A stretch of 64,000 nucleotides of DNA from Alginatibacterium sediminis (GTDB lineage: Bacteria; Pseudomonadota; Gammaproteobacteria; Enterobacterales; Celerinatantimonadaceae): contig NZ_RAQO01000007.1 in the NCBI RefSeq assembly GCF_003610775.1, positions 62,305 through 126,304 of the forward strand. Direction: 5' to 3'. The translations under genes and the position numbers were made by a program. Under the pieces are notes generated by a model. It had not been told where the DNA came from and did no database searches. It saw only the letters and a list, made by a program, of their open reading frames with translations. This document shows, piece after piece, positions 17,475 to 27,376 of this stretch (the first letter of the stretch is position 1; the number at the start of each line of letters is the position of its first letter).

Positions 17475-19979
17475 TTAGTCAGACTTTTTATTCTGCGCTT
17501 CTAATAGCGCCCTAAACGATTCGAATGGCATGGGTTTATCAAAATAGAACCCTTGGAAGATATGACAGCCCATTTGAGTCAACACTTTGACCTGATAGCT
17601 ACTTTCCACGCCTTCCGCTATTACATCCAACTCCATATTGCTTCCAATGGAAATCATTGATTCAGTCAATGGTGACTCGCTACCGTCCACAATTTCATCT
17701 ACAAAAGCCTTATCAATTTTAAGAATATCAATCGGTAAGTCTTTGAGATAGGAAAGCGATGAATACCCGGTACCGAAGTCGTCGAGAGCTATTTGAAAGC
17801 CCGCTTGTTTGAGCTTGTGAAATTTATCGATGGTTTCTGTAATATTCTGAAAAAATGCAGCGGTCTCTGTGAGTTCAAGTACGACGTCGCTGGCTTCAAC
17901 ATCGTGTGCTATTAAATGTTTTTCAAGTGATTTAATAAAATTAGGCAGTGCAAATTGCCAAGCCGAAATATTAATAGAAAAATGCCCAGCGTAATTCAAC
18001 TCAGACTTCAGAACTTTTAAGTAGCTAAGTGACAATTCAAGTATGTAGTCACCTAAAGAATGTATTAGTCCTGTTTCTTCGGCAATGGGGATAAATCTTG
18101 CGGGAGAAACCGTACCCAGCTCATCATCAAACCATCTCACCAAAGCTTCAGCACCATAAATACTGCCGTTGGAGCGATATTGCGGTTGGAAATGTACGCT
18201 TATACGATTATCCAATAACGCTTTCTTTAAGTGGGTTTGAATTATCATCCTTTCTTTAGCGATGTGTTCCAATTCTTCGTGATAGATACAGAACTGTTTT
18301 CTACCGTTCTTTTTGGCTTGATACAAAGCCAACTCGGCAAAGCGGAGCATTCCCAACACCGATTGAGAGCTCTGAGGGACAACGGCCATACCCACTGATG
18401 CATTGACTTCTATAACATGGTCTCCAATCACCATGGGTTCACCAAGAACATTCTTGAGTGCTTTAGATAATCTAAACTCACTGCTTTTGATATCAATAAT
18501 CAAAAACTCATCCCCACCGATTCTAGAAATAAAAATATCATTGGGCAGCTGGCTTTGTAACTCTCTACTAAAACTTCTTAGTACATCGTCACCTATATCA
18601 TGACCAAGAGCATCATTCACTACTTTGAAGTGGTCTAAATCAATTAAATACAGATGAATAGATGACTCTTCTGTTTGGTTCTGTCTACACAGTTGTTCTA
18701 AATATTCGTAAGCGGTGACTCGGTTGGGGAGTTGGGTAAGGTAATCTTCGTAAGCCAAACGCCGAATGGTATTCTCGGCCGTTTCGCGTTCTAATTCGGC
18801 GCCTGCACGAGCGGCAAAAATGTCGAGCACATCTAAGGTATGACTTGGGAAATCGAGCGGCTTGGTGTCCAGTAACACTATAATACCGATTTGAACGCCA
18901 TTTGAGTTACGAATTGGCATACCGATATAGGACTCAATTTCCATATCTACGAGTAGTTGATCCTGAGAAAAGAGCGCCTGGACTCCTTTCCGATAAATGC
19001 AGGTTTTATTTTCTAAGACGTTTGCACAGGGGGTGTTTATTAGTTCATATGAAAAGTTAGTTGATATGCACTGGTCTACAGCAAATGATTTGGTACTAAC
19101 TCTTTTTGAATTTTCACTAACCACCCCAATATAGCAATACTTTGCAGTAAATATTTCTGACAATTGAAGGGTCAGTTTCTCGTAGAACTGTTGGCCAATA
19201 GTATAGCTAACCCCTTTAGCTACGGATTCTAAGAGAGCACGATGCTGTTTTATTCGTTGTGCTTGAACCTTACTGTCATATGAAATTTGAAAACTGGTAA
19301 TGACAACAAAAAAGCCAAACGCATAACCTACAATATAAACACCTTGAACCACACCAGTATCGATTGCAGCCCCATAGAGCATGCCAAATGCACTGCCAAA
19401 TAAAAATACCCCAAAGCCAAAGGTCAAAAAATTACGTTGTCTTATAAACAGCCGGACGAATGTCAAAGTCCCCCAAATTAAGGTAATTAATCCCAATAGC
19501 TGCATCGATAGTCCGTAAGGTGATGGGCTGCCTTTCAACAGTGATTTTGATACTCCTAGTACATCGATTTGCACTAACTCTACCGGTGCACTCATTCGAA
19601 TAGAGTAGGGTTCAATCACATTAAGAACCGCTACAATTGCCGAAGCGACAAAGAGTAATCCTCCCCAATACCTTGAAATAGTAAGTTTCGCGTAGAAGGT
19701 AATAAAAACATAGAGTAATGGGATAAATATGGTGACCGAAAACACTTGAAATTTCATCGCGATAACGGCGTCTTCAACAGATGTACTGTTGAAATAGACA
19801 TAATTTGCGAGTTGATAAGTTGCAGCCATGAGCGTCATAGCGCCGAAGGACAAATAAAGAGTTGTTTGCCCACTCACTCGGGATTGAATAAGTAAATGTA
19901 ATGCAGAAAATAACATGACTCCAGCGGAGAGCATGTACCCAATATCTATGATCAATCCTACCCCCAGCTTATTCTTCAA
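17475..19979 (-). CDS. Membrane-bound GGDEF-EAL protein with GAF domain
   Basis: An 834-residue c-di-GMP signalling protein. About seven hydrophobic helices occupy residues 10-235. A GAF-like domain covers about 255-395. A GGDEF domain follows (SRIGGDEFLII, motif at 488-492), then an EAL domain (EALVRW at 611-613). EAL catalytic blocks are intact: NISAWQF, ELTETAAF, LDDFGTGYSS and VIAEGVES. No RxxD inhibitory site precedes GGDEF. Both activities are possible; phosphodiesterase activity, with GGDEF tuning it, is common in such hybrids. The start is TTG without a clear ribosome site. Confidence 0.92.
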   Translation of the reverse strand: MKNKLGVGLIIDIGYMLSAGVMLFSALHLLIQSRVSGQTTLYLSFGAMTLMAATYQLANYVYFNSTSVEDAVIAMKFQVFSVTIFIPLLYVFITFYAKLTISRYWGGLLFVASAIVAVLNVIEPYSIRMSAPVELVQIDVLGVSKSLLKGSPSPYGLSMQLLGLITLIWGTLTFVRLFIRQRNFLTFGFGVFLFGSAFGMLYGAAIDTGVVQGVYIVGYAFGFFVVITSFQISYDSKVQAQRIKQHRALLESVAKGVSYTIGQQFYEKLTLQLSEIFTAKYCYIGVVSENSKRVSTKSFAVDQCISTNFSYELINTPCANVLENKTCIYRKGVQALFSQDQLLVDMEIESYIGMPIRNSNGVQIGIIVLLDTKPLDFPSHTLDVLDIFAARAGAELERETAENTIRRLAYEDYLTQLPNRVTAYEYLEQLCRQNQTEESSIHLYLIDLDHFKVVNDALGHDIGDDVLRSFSRELQSQLPNDIFISRIGGDEFLIIDIKSSEFRLSKALKNVLGEPMVIGDHVIEVNASVGMAVVPQSSQSVLGMLRFAELALYQAKKNGRKQFCIYHEELEHIAKERMIIQTHLKKALLDNRISVHFQPQYRSNGSIYGAEALVRWFDDELGTVSPARFIPIAEETGLIHSLGDYILELSLSYLKVLKSELNYAGHFSINISAWQFALPNFIKSLEKHLIAHDVEASDVVLELTETAAFFQNITETIDKFHKLKQAGFQIALDDFGTGYSSLSYLKDLPIDILKIDKAFVDEIVDGSESPLTESMISIGSNMELDVIAEGVESSYQVKVLTQMGCHIFQGFYFDKPMPFESFRALLEAQNKKSD

Positions 19980-20578
19980 GAAAAATGCTGCGCACTTTTA
20001 ATACACTACTATAGGAACAGGTTAGAACATAGAACTAAAAGAATAGTAAGAACTTCGTACTAATTGAATAGAAGCTCTAAAATTTGATTCATGAGATCGA
20101 TATCGCCATTTTAACCATAAGCTTAACCCCATCATTATTTACCAAAGATTAGCTCTAAATATTTTCCACAATCTACTAACAGTATCCGCGACATAGGTGT
20201 AAGAGAGGTAGTAACAGCTAAGTATATAAGAAAATGAGAAGGCAAATTTGTGTACAAACTTTATATCGAATTACGACGATTGAAAGCCCGCTAACAATAA
20301 GTATTTTGAAATTCACATTGGAATGACTTTGCTAAACAATCACGCCCCCCAAACCATAAGGTTCACGTTAGAGGCGCAAACGTTTATACAACAGAAATTA
20401 CTTCGAAACGCTTAGTGAGGGTTCACATATCGTTTCTTTAATCATTCTAGCGACGAAGTTTAATTATAAATTCAACAACATACGAGACCTTGAAGCGTTT
20501 AAGTACAACTTACTCGTTCAAGGTTAGGATATTTCGTAATCTACATCCCAACCGATTCAGGCCGAGCTCTTCAATTTT
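19980..20578. other. 599-bp stretch without a gene
   Basis: AT-rich sequence between the GGDEF-EAL and PEP-CTERM genes. I find no credible coding frame, tRNA or repeat. The only structure is an imperfect hairpin at 20487-20524 (ACCTTGAA / TTCAAGGT plus inner pairing), about 55 bp beyond the PEP-CTERM stop, without a T run on the minus strand. Confidence 0.5.
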
Positions 20579-21241
20579 TTAAGCCTTTTTTCTTGCTCGC
20601 GCGGCAACCAAGCCAAATATACTCAAGGAAAGGATTACAAGTGATGTCGGCTCTGTAACCGCTGTGGGGTCAGTAGCGTCGAAATCTTTGTACAACAACA
20701 GATTAATAGGCCTTCCATTACGTCCGGAACTATAAACGTCTAAACTTACGTCAGTAGACCAGTTCTCATAGTCATAAACAACGCCGTTTGAAGTGATTTC
20801 GAATAAGGAAATAATATTGGTACCTGTCAATGCTCCAGCTGATGTTAAATATGCGAAGTAGTCAGAATCACTTAAGTAAGACTCGCCAAAATCGCCATCA
20901 GACCATCCAACAATTTGGCCACAGAAACTAAAATATGCTACTTGCCCATCACACAAAGAACTGTCAGACCCAAGTGCCGCATTAATGAAGTCGTCCGCAA
21001 CTGCAGAAGTTGCTATGTTCCAACCAAAATAGGATTCAGATGGTTCTAAAGCTTCGATTGTTTGAGCATAGCTTAAGTCAAAAGTGTCAAAGCGTGTATA
21101 TTGCCGTCCTGTCGATACCTGAGTGATAACCTTAGTTGTGTCGTCAGTAACTAAGTCACCATGTGTAATTATAGTTGCGTTAGAAACACTAGATAAAACT
21201 AACAAAACCCCGGCCAGCAATAACTTCAATTGAATCTCCAT
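20579..21241 (-). CDS. PEP-CTERM sorting-domain protein
   Basis: A 220-residue exported protein. An N-terminal signal peptide (about residues 1-22, cleavage after SNA) is followed by an acidic, cysteine-poor beta-rich domain of about 165 residues that I do not recognise. The C-terminus has TEPTSLVILSLSIFGLVAARA then RKKA: a PEP-type motif (here EPT), a hydrophobic helix and a basic tail, the PEP-CTERM signal processed by exosortase and often linked to exopolysaccharide or biofilm. AGGT precedes the ATG. No exosortase or polysaccharide gene is nearby, so the sorting enzyme must be encoded elsewhere. Confidence 0.8.
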   Translation of the reverse strand: MEIQLKLLLAGVLLVLSSVSNATIITHGDLVTDDTTKVITQVSTGRQYTRFDTFDLSYAQTIEALEPSESYFGWNIATSAVADDFINAALGSDSSLCDGQVAYFSFCGQIVGWSDGDFGESYLSDSDYFAYLTSAGALTGTNIISLFEITSNGVVYDYENWSTDVSLDVYSSGRNGRPINLLLYKDFDATDPTAVTEPTSLVILSLSIFGLVAARARKKA

Positions 21242-21528
21242 TTCCTACCTAAGTCAGTGTGAAAAACTTTTTGCATACTCGTAAACATGCAACAAGAATA
21301 AATAAAGATGCAATAATTGAACCCAATAAATAATATCATTTATTTCAATAACTTAAGGCATGCCTTTCCTAAGAACCCAAAGTAATGTAAAAAAAACTGA
21401 CAGTTTTACCAATAAAAAGGTGGAATCTTCGAGCTCATTACCAATTTCAGATACGTAATAATCTTATTCCGATAGATCCTTGCCACATTTAATTGCATCA
21501 TTACTACATTATTGAATGACCAAAAACG
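21242..21528. other. Gap between the PEP-CTERM gene and the tRNA terminator
   Basis: AT-rich non-coding stretch holding the upstream region of the PEP-CTERM gene. I see no convincing promoter pair and no small gene. The tRNA terminator follows. Confidence 0.5.
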
Positions 21529-21560
21529 AAAAAAGCCGCTGATAAATCAGCGGCTTTTTT
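21529..21560 (-). terminator. Rho-independent terminator of tRNA-Ser
   Basis: Stem GCCGCTGA / TCAGCGGC with a TAAA loop, flanked by A6 and T6, so it works on the minus strand just after the tRNA 3' end and could also work on the plus strand. Confidence 0.92.
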
Positions 21561-21567
21561 CTTAATG

Positions 21568-21658
21568 TGGCGGAGAGATAGGGATTTGAACCCTAGATGG
21601 GCTATAAACCCATGCCGGTTTTCAAGACCGGTGCATTCGACCACTCTGCCATCTCTCC
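21568..21658 (-). tRNA. tRNA-Ser (anticodon UGA)
   Basis: A class II tRNA of 91 bases on the minus strand. The acceptor stem GGAGAGA / TCTCTCC is followed by discriminator G and an encoded CCA. The D arm is GCAGAGTGGTCGAATGC; the anticodon stem CCGGT / ACCGG carries loop CTTGAAA (anticodon complement at 21622-21624). The long variable arm is typical of serine, and the T arm is TAGGGTTCAAATCCCTA. It reads UCA and, with wobble, other UCN codons. It is a single gene with its own terminator. Confidence 0.97.
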
Positions 21659-21835
21659 GAGCGGGGCGAATAATACGTTTACCGCTTTGGCTTGTAAAGA
21701 CCCGATTCAGGTTTTTTTCGAAAAAAAACTAGAAAATCAGTCCTTTGATTAGCTTTCGCTCACTTCGAACAAAAACCAATCGATGGTGTGTGCTTATCAC
21801 TGCAATTTTTAAGATCTGTGCCTAAATGCCTAAGT

Positions 21836-22828
21836 TTAACAACGTTCAGCAAATGGGTAATTAACACCCGCTTCTGAAAGCACCTGGTCCATCACATGTA
21901 AATTACCAATGGTAACATCGGCACTTACATTGTCACTTTGCGTTTGACCAGCTTTAACACAGCGGTTCACCTCATCAATTTGATACTCGAAACCGCTTGC
22001 TCGGTAAGCTTGATCAAATGTTTCTCGGTCACCGGAATTAAGAACCAACTCCGCCTTCGTGGCATCCCAGAAGCATGCAGCTACGTTGATCGTTCCAAGG
22101 CTGCCAACAATCTGAAATTCGTTGTCTAATTTACTTAGGAAGCTGCAACTAAATTGACTAGTCACATCACCATAATCCATCATGACGCTGCAACGTTCAT
22201 CAACACCGGTTTCACCAACCAGAACTGAAGAACTCACACTTTCAGGTTGTCTGCCCATTACAAACTCTGATAAGGCTATGTTGTACACGCCAGTATCAAG
22301 CATGGCCCCACCAGCAAGCTCTAGGTTAAACAAGCGGTCTTCCATATTGCGTTCTGCTTGAAAGCCAAATGTTGAACGAAGCAATTGAATTTCGCCAATG
22401 TTGCCGCTCTCGATCCACTGCTTAACCTGTTGCCAACACGGTAAAAAACGACTCCAGACGGCTTCCATTAGAAACAAGTTTTTTTCGGTGGCAAGTTCAA
22501 ATAAATGCGTTGCTTGCTTGGCGGTAACGGTTAATGGTTTTTCGCATAAAACATGTTTACCAGCATTCAAACATTGCTCTACAACTTCAGCGTGGTAACG
22601 ATGCGGATTAGCAATGTAGACAACATCAATTGCTGGGTCCTCAAGTAATTGCGCATAGGAGTTATAGGTATGTTTGATGTCATAGCGAGTCGCGAACTCT
22701 TCAACCCGTTGTGCATCTCGACTGGCGACTCCATATAAACAGGCACCGGATACCGCTGCAAAACCTTGAGCAAAATTATTAGCGATACGTCCTGGGGCCA
22801 ACACCCCCCAATTCAAGATGCGTTCCAT
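21836..22828 (-). CDS. Gfo/Idh/MocA family NAD(P)-dependent oxidoreductase
   Basis: A 330-residue oxidoreductase. The N-terminal Rossmann fold opens with NWGVLAPGRIANNFAQG, an A-P-G-R-I variant of the usual glycine motif. The substrate half starts after LCEKPLTVTAKQA, the conserved E-K-P motif near residue 95, and contains GGAMLDTGVYNIAL, the conserved active-site block. It resembles the dihydrodiol/D-xylose dehydrogenase-like subgroup. The true start is the ATG at 22828 with AAGGA upstream; the frame stays open 144 bases further without family similarity. It is monocistronic, divergent from a diguanylate cyclase gene. The substrate is not known. Confidence 0.88.
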   Translation of the reverse strand: MERILNWGVLAPGRIANNFAQGFAAVSGACLYGVASRDAQRVEEFATRYDIKHTYNSYAQLLEDPAIDVVYIANPHRYHAEVVEQCLNAGKHVLCEKPLTVTAKQATHLFELATEKNLFLMEAVWSRFLPCWQQVKQWIESGNIGEIQLLRSTFGFQAERNMEDRLFNLELAGGAMLDTGVYNIALSEFVMGRQPESVSSSVLVGETGVDERCSVMMDYGDVTSQFSCSFLSKLDNEFQIVGSLGTINVAACFWDATKAELVLNSGDRETFDQAYRASGFEYQIDEVNRCVKAGQTQSDNVSADVTIGNLHVMDQVLSEAGVNYPFAERC

Positions 22829-23016
22829 ATAAAAATCCTTAAAAATCCTGTGGTTAAGCCATAAGCCCAGCTGATTCGTATATAATGCAGGATTTGCATG
22901 ACGATTAGTGTGTGCTTTGTCTAAAAATCCCATGTAAAACAAAACAAGCATAGCTTTTATAGGTCTAAGCATTACTATAATCTACGTACTAGAATGCATT
23001 AGTATAGGGGGGAGTA

Positions 23017-24123
23017 ATGCATAAGGAGCTCGACATAGCTAACTATCAGCAAAGCCTGGCTAGTATTACTCAACATCAAAGCCAACGCATTTTGTTTTAT
23101 GTTGGACTTCTCTATTTAGCCCTAGCTATTTTTCATTTCTTACTGATTCCTGATCCTGTTATTCGCCAATCGATGACTCTGATTGCATTATTCTCTGCCC
23201 TCTATATCGAAATTTTAGTCGTTATCGCACGCAAAGTTGAACAAGACATCTCGATTTTGATGCAAATCAGTACCGCATTTGTCATCACCTTAAATTCCTT
23301 TGCGCATATTTATCTCACCGGTGACATTCATCAAACCACCAATTTACTCATTACGATTATGGCGCTAGGTGGAATTGGGGCTCATAAAAACGTTTTCTAT
23401 GTCTCTATGCTCGTTACCTCTATCTTATGGGTACTTTTAATAAATACTCTTCCGAGTCCTACTCATGACATCGTGCATTTTTCGTTTGCCGTCGCTATTA
23501 GTGTCTTTGCTTCGATCATGATATTTAGGCATCGCTTTACAATCTTAGGACAGCTTTTGGTTCAGAAAAGACAGACAGAGTTTATTGCTACTTTTGACCC
23601 GATGACCCATTGCTTGCGCCGCCATGCTTTTGACCATAAAGCACAACAACTGGTCGTCAAGTGTGGAAACAGACCCTTTAATTTAGGCTTAATGTACTGT
23701 GATTTAGATTATTTTAAACGCTTAAACGACAGCGCCGGCCATGCTCAGGGCGACCTAGCATTGGAACGAAGCGGACAGTTGATCGCACAATTTGCTAATC
23801 AACATGGCCTAATTGCCGGCCGCACCGGAGGTGAGGAGTTTTCTATTGTCGGTGAAATAAGTAGCCGCGATTGCCGTAAATTGGCAAATCAACTGGTGAA
23901 AACGATTAGCGATGCAAACATCCCCCACCCCGACTCACCTGTTTCACATAACTTAACCATTAGTATTGGATTTGTTTGTCTAGACCAGAGCAGCTTCTCT
24001 AATCTAGATCAAATGTCTCAACTTGCTGACAAAGCGCTCTACAAGGCCAAAGACAAAGGTAGAGACCAAAGTCAGGAGTATCTACTTAATTCAGCAACGC
24101 AAGCACAAAATATTCATCAATAG
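23017..24123 (+). CDS. Membrane-anchored diguanylate cyclase (GGDEF)
   Basis: A 368-residue protein. Residues 25-175 form about six hydrophobic helices, followed by a short coiled coil and a GGDEF domain (190-355). The active loop RTGGEEF (271-275) is intact, with the metal-binding MYCDLDYFKRLND upstream, so it should make c-di-GMP. No RxxD site lies before GGEEF, so product inhibition at the I-site is not expected. The membrane part matches no sensor domain I can name. GGGGGGAG lies 3 bases before the ATG. Confidence 0.9.
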   Translation: MHKELDIANYQQSLASITQHQSQRILFYVGLLYLALAIFHFLLIPDPVIRQSMTLIALFSALYIEILVVIARKVEQDISILMQISTAFVITLNSFAHIYLTGDIHQTTNLLITIMALGGIGAHKNVFYVSMLVTSILWVLLINTLPSPTHDIVHFSFAVAISVFASIMIFRHRFTILGQLLVQKRQTEFIATFDPMTHCLRRHAFDHKAQQLVVKCGNRPFNLGLMYCDLDYFKRLNDSAGHAQGDLALERSGQLIAQFANQHGLIAGRTGGEEFSIVGEISSRDCRKLANQLVKTISDANIPHPDSPVSHNLTISIGFVCLDQSSFSNLDQMSQLADKALYKAKDKGRDQSQEYLLNSATQAQNIHQ

Positions 24124-24240
24124 TGGGCGATAAGGAGTACATAGTGTGCGTAAGTACTAGCTTCGTCATCGAAGCACTTGTATCCATCACGAGGTTAATT
24201 ACAATAAGATCAAAGATTAATCATTGCTAGGCAAACGATA

Positions 24241-24924
24241 TTGAAGCCCAAATCGAATAGATTGCGCTATCTACGACAACTGCTATTCATCCTCGCCACA
24301 TTACCACTTTCGGCAGGTTCTAGTTTTGCGGCAAATTTCGTATTTGCTGTCGACAACTACTTAATGGCAAATAACATCGAATTTTTGTCTCAAGTCCGTA
24401 GCTTAATGGCAACGCAAGGACACACCGTACAGCTCCAAGTTATGCCGGTCTCGCAAGCCTTACAGCTGATAGAGAACGGTCAACTCGATGGTCATGCCTT
24501 AATGCATCCATATCACGCCCAACAGCGAGCATTAATTCAAATTCCCACTCCCGTTCAAACCCTTCCAATATGGGCCTGGGTCACCAAACTTGACAACTGC
24601 CCAAAAACGGCCAAAGCATTTCGTAACAAGAAACCAATTATCATCAAAGGAGCATCCCATTCGGATATGGCGATAGCATCAACTGCCAAGGGCTATCGTC
24701 AAGCGAACGATGCTGACCAAGCGATTCTCTTGCTACAACAAAACAAAGGCGATTACATTTTTGCGACTTGGGACCAAATGAGCCTATCCAGTAGTGGCTC
24801 CCCTCAAGAACTCAGTGCCTGTGGTAGTCAACCTATACTAAATGTTCCAGTTTTCATGTTTATTCACCCACGTAATCAAGCACTTACTCCTATCCTCAAC
24901 CAAGCTGCACAAAATGCGCAGTGA
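24241..24924 (+). CDS. Periplasmic solute-binding-like protein
   Basis: A 227-residue exported protein with a signal peptide ending about SSFAA (residues 1-30). The mature part resembles the bilobed type 3 binding fold of amino-acid-type ABC receptors (FAVDNYLMANNIEFLSQVR, QLIENGQLDGHALMHPY), but is short and lacks an adjacent transporter. Such orphan proteins often feed a sensor or have lost transport. The start is TTG, with AGGC 9 bases before it. The gene lies 67 bp before the L,D-transpeptidase on the same strand. Confidence 0.7.
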   Translation: MKPKSNRLRYLRQLLFILATLPLSAGSSFAANFVFAVDNYLMANNIEFLSQVRSLMATQGHTVQLQVMPVSQALQLIENGQLDGHALMHPYHAQQRALIQIPTPVQTLPIWAWVTKLDNCPKTAKAFRNKKPIIIKGASHSDMAIASTAKGYRQANDADQAILLLQQNKGDYIFATWDQMSLSSSGSPQELSACGSQPILNVPVFMFIHPRNQALTPILNQAAQNAQ

Positions 24925-24991
24925 AAGGGCTAGACGAAGGCAATAGTTAAGGTAAAATAGCGGCGAATTATTGTTCTAAGGTTGTCCTGCG

Positions 24992-25678
24992 TTGTTATTC
25001 CCCAAGTTGTGGTTAGTACTAATCGTTTTTCTTTCGAGTCTCATTTTTTTTCCCTCTTTAAGTTACGCCGAAAACCATCGTACGGTTGACCAAGTCGTTG
25101 ATAAATATCAAAATACAAGTTTGCAACGGTTACTGCCTAAGTTTGTAAAAGCAGACGTGGACTACCCCCCAAAACGGGTGATGATGCTAGCGAGTAAACA
25201 AGAACAGCGTTTAGAGTTGTGGGCAGATTCTGGTGAAGGCTTCAAAAAAATACACACTTACGCCATTTTACATGCCAGCGGTGTGTCTGGTCCTAAGTTG
25301 GTTGAAGGCGACTTACAAGTACCAGAGGGTCTTTACGATATTACTGCCTTAAACCCCAACAGTAACTTTCATCTGTCGATGAAGATCAATTATCCAAACG
25401 ATTTTGACAAAATGATGGCCAGACAAGATGGTCGACATAGTCCTGGTTCAAATATCTTCATTCATGGTAAAGCCAGTTCTAAAGGCTGTTTAGCGATGGG
25501 CGATCAAGCTATCGAAGATTTGTTTATTTTGGCTGAGCGGACAGGAATTGAAAATATTAAAGTTGCCATAGCTCCACGAGATCCGCGACGCACCCCCCTA
25601 TCTGTTGACGAATACTCGGTTCCGGACTGGACTAAAAGCCTGTATGAAGACATTCAGCAGACTTTTGACCGCTACTAG
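24992..25678 (+). CDS. L,D-transpeptidase family protein, YafK-like
   Basis: A 228-residue exported enzyme with a signal peptide (about 1-26, cleavage after SYA) and a YkuD-type catalytic domain. IFIHGKASSKGCLAMGD holds the H-x7-C pair, His158 and Cys166, with the S and G of the motif. It resembles E. coli YafK (DpaA), which acts on peptidoglycan-lipoprotein links, more than LdtA-type enzymes, because it lacks a LysM domain and has the MKINYPNDFD block. The start is TTG with AAGGTTG upstream. Confidence 0.88.
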   Translation: MLFPKLWLVLIVFLSSLIFFPSLSYAENHRTVDQVVDKYQNTSLQRLLPKFVKADVDYPPKRVMMLASKQEQRLELWADSGEGFKKIHTYAILHASGVSGPKLVEGDLQVPEGLYDITALNPNSNFHLSMKINYPNDFDKMMARQDGRHSPGSNIFIHGKASSKGCLAMGDQAIEDLFILAERTGIENIKVAIAPRDPRRTPLSVDEYSVPDWTKSLYEDIQQTFDRY

Positions 25679-25720
25679 CAGTCAAATTATTGAAAGCCCT
25701 ATGCTGCTATGCAAGCATAC

Positions 25721-26236
25721 TTAGTTTCTGTATTTGGCAATAAAACCAGCTGAAAACTTTAACGCTTTTTGCAATAAGACCGGCATTTGTTCATCATCAA
25801 GACTATCGAGTAAGTTCTTGACGTATAAACCTAATTCAGTGTCCCCTTCAATTTTCAGGCGCCGTTGAAAGAACAAACTATCAGGGTCTTCTTCTCGGCC
25901 CATCATCAGCATTAGATCGTTTATTTGCCCAGAAAAACTAACCGCATGCGTTTGCTCTATAGAACTGACGAGAAATTGGTTGTCGGCAAAACTAATCCAC
26001 CAACGTAGATCTAAATCGCTTATCTCCAATTTTAAATAATTGTGTTCTAAAAAATCCAAATCTCCGTCTTCTATTTGCTCCACAAATAACTGCCCTAAGC
26101 CCTTCTGGATCATAAGCGCTTGCATTTGCAGAGGCATAAGTTTGGCCGCCAATGCAATCATAGACGGGCTTGTTTTCACAATTTTAGAGAACAGCCACTG
26201 AGGCTGCGGAGCGTTGGCGATAAAGGTAGTTAACAC
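25721..26236 (-). CDS. ubiT: UbiT, SCP2-domain ubiquinone accessory factor
   Basis: A 171-residue protein with a single SCP2 lipid-binding domain. UbiT is the accessory factor that, with the UbiU-UbiV hydroxylase, makes ubiquinone without oxygen and is thought to bind the prenylated intermediates. The core (LEISDLDLRWWISFADNQF, then FSGQINDLMLMMGREEDPDSLFFQRRLKIEGDTELGL) matches UbiT/YhbT; FFQRRL-x-I-x-GDT-x-LGL is a strong marker. It lies divergent from ubiU, as in E. coli, with 129 bp between, so all three genes may share one control region. Confidence 0.92.
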   Translation of the reverse strand: MLTTFIANAPQPQWLFSKIVKTSPSMIALAAKLMPLQMQALMIQKGLGQLFVEQIEDGDLDFLEHNYLKLEISDLDLRWWISFADNQFLVSSIEQTHAVSFSGQINDLMLMMGREEDPDSLFFQRRLKIEGDTELGLYVKNLLDSLDDEQMPVLLQKALKFSAGFIAKYRN

Positions 26237-26365
26237 AGAAGACCTTTTGATAGATGGAAATCAACAAGTTTAACGACTTACAAACTGTATAAACCTGTCT
26301 TGGGTCAAAAAGACTTCGATGTTCGCTGCGTAAAATCATGGTCAGTACGCATTAGGGAACAAATT

Positions 26366-27364
26366 ATGGAATTACTTTGCCCAGCTGGTAGTTTACCCGC
26401 ATTAAAAACAGCACTTAAAAGTGGCGCTGACTCGGTTTATATCGGCTTAAAGGACGACACCAACGCTCGTCACTTTGCAGGACTCAATTTTAATGACAAA
26501 CGCTTAATCCAGGCCGCTGAGCTTGTGCGCAAGCAGGGCAAGAAATTGAACTTGGCGATTAACACTTTTGCCCATCCAGGTGATGCGAAGCAATGGTATA
26601 AAGCGGTAGATTGTGCGGCCGCCAATGGCATCGATGCGGTGATTGTGGCAGATATCGCTGTATTGGATTATTGCGCCCAACATCACCCCGATCTAGAAGT
26701 TCACCTTTCTGTTCAAGCCTCAGCAACCAATGCCCAAGCCGTAGCCTATTATCAAAATAACTTTGGGGTCAGTCGAGTGGTTTTGCCTCGAGTTTTGTCT
26801 ATCCACCAGGTGAAGCAAATAGCGAGAAGTTGTCCGACGATGGAGTTCGAAGTCTTTGCCTATGGCAGCTTATGTATTATGGCTGAAGGTCGTTGTTACT
26901 TATCATCTTACTTAACCGGTGAATCTCCCAATACCGTGGGTGCCTGCAGTCCTGCCTCATTTGTGCGCTGGGAAGAAGGTCCTGAAGGCTTAGAGTCGCG
27001 CTTGAATAAAATTCTAATTGACCGCTACGCTCCTAATGAAACCACGGGTTACCCAACCTTATGTAAGGGCCGCTTCGATGTCGACGGTCAGGTTTATCAT
27101 GCCCTCGAAGAACCAACCAGTTTGAATACATTAGAACTTATCCCTGAACTCGCTGAGGCTAATATCGCAGCGGTTAAAATTGAAGGTCGACAGCGCTCCC
27201 CTGCATACGTGCAACAAGTCACTCAAGTATGGCGACAAGCGTTAGACCGATATAGTGCTGACCCAAGCCGTTATCAGGTCACGGACCAATGGATGGCACA
27301 ACTTGCAAGTATTTCGGAAGGCAGTCAAACCACCTTAGGCGCCTACCACAAGCAATGGCAATAG
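26366..27364 (+). CDS. ubiU: UbiU, O2-independent ubiquinone hydroxylase subunit
   Basis: A 332-residue U32 protein with a 4Fe-4S cluster; with UbiV it performs the three hydroxylations of ubiquinone synthesis without O2, using prephenate as oxygen donor. It starts MELLCPAGSLPALKTAL, the family N-terminus; the frame extends 66 bases upstream without similarity. Cys170, Cys177, Cys194 and Cys233 match the known ligands (169, 176, 193 and 232 in E. coli). ubiV follows after 12 bp. Presence of ubiTUV implies ubiquinone synthesis under anoxia and thus a facultative lifestyle. Confidence 0.95.
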   Translation: MELLCPAGSLPALKTALKSGADSVYIGLKDDTNARHFAGLNFNDKRLIQAAELVRKQGKKLNLAINTFAHPGDAKQWYKAVDCAAANGIDAVIVADIAVLDYCAQHHPDLEVHLSVQASATNAQAVAYYQNNFGVSRVVLPRVLSIHQVKQIARSCPTMEFEVFAYGSLCIMAEGRCYLSSYLTGESPNTVGACSPASFVRWEEGPEGLESRLNKILIDRYAPNETTGYPTLCKGRFDVDGQVYHALEEPTSLNTLELIPELAEANIAAVKIEGRQRSPAYVQQVTQVWRQALDRYSADPSRYQVTDQWMAQLASISEGSQTTLGAYHKQWQ

Positions 27365-27376
27365 GAGTATTAATCA

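Noticed and set aside
26237-26365. FNR-like site between ubiT and ubiU (TTGAT...ATCAA near 26248)
   Set aside because: The half-sites are 8 bases apart rather than the 4 of the FNR consensus, so I do not call it, though FNR control would be expected.
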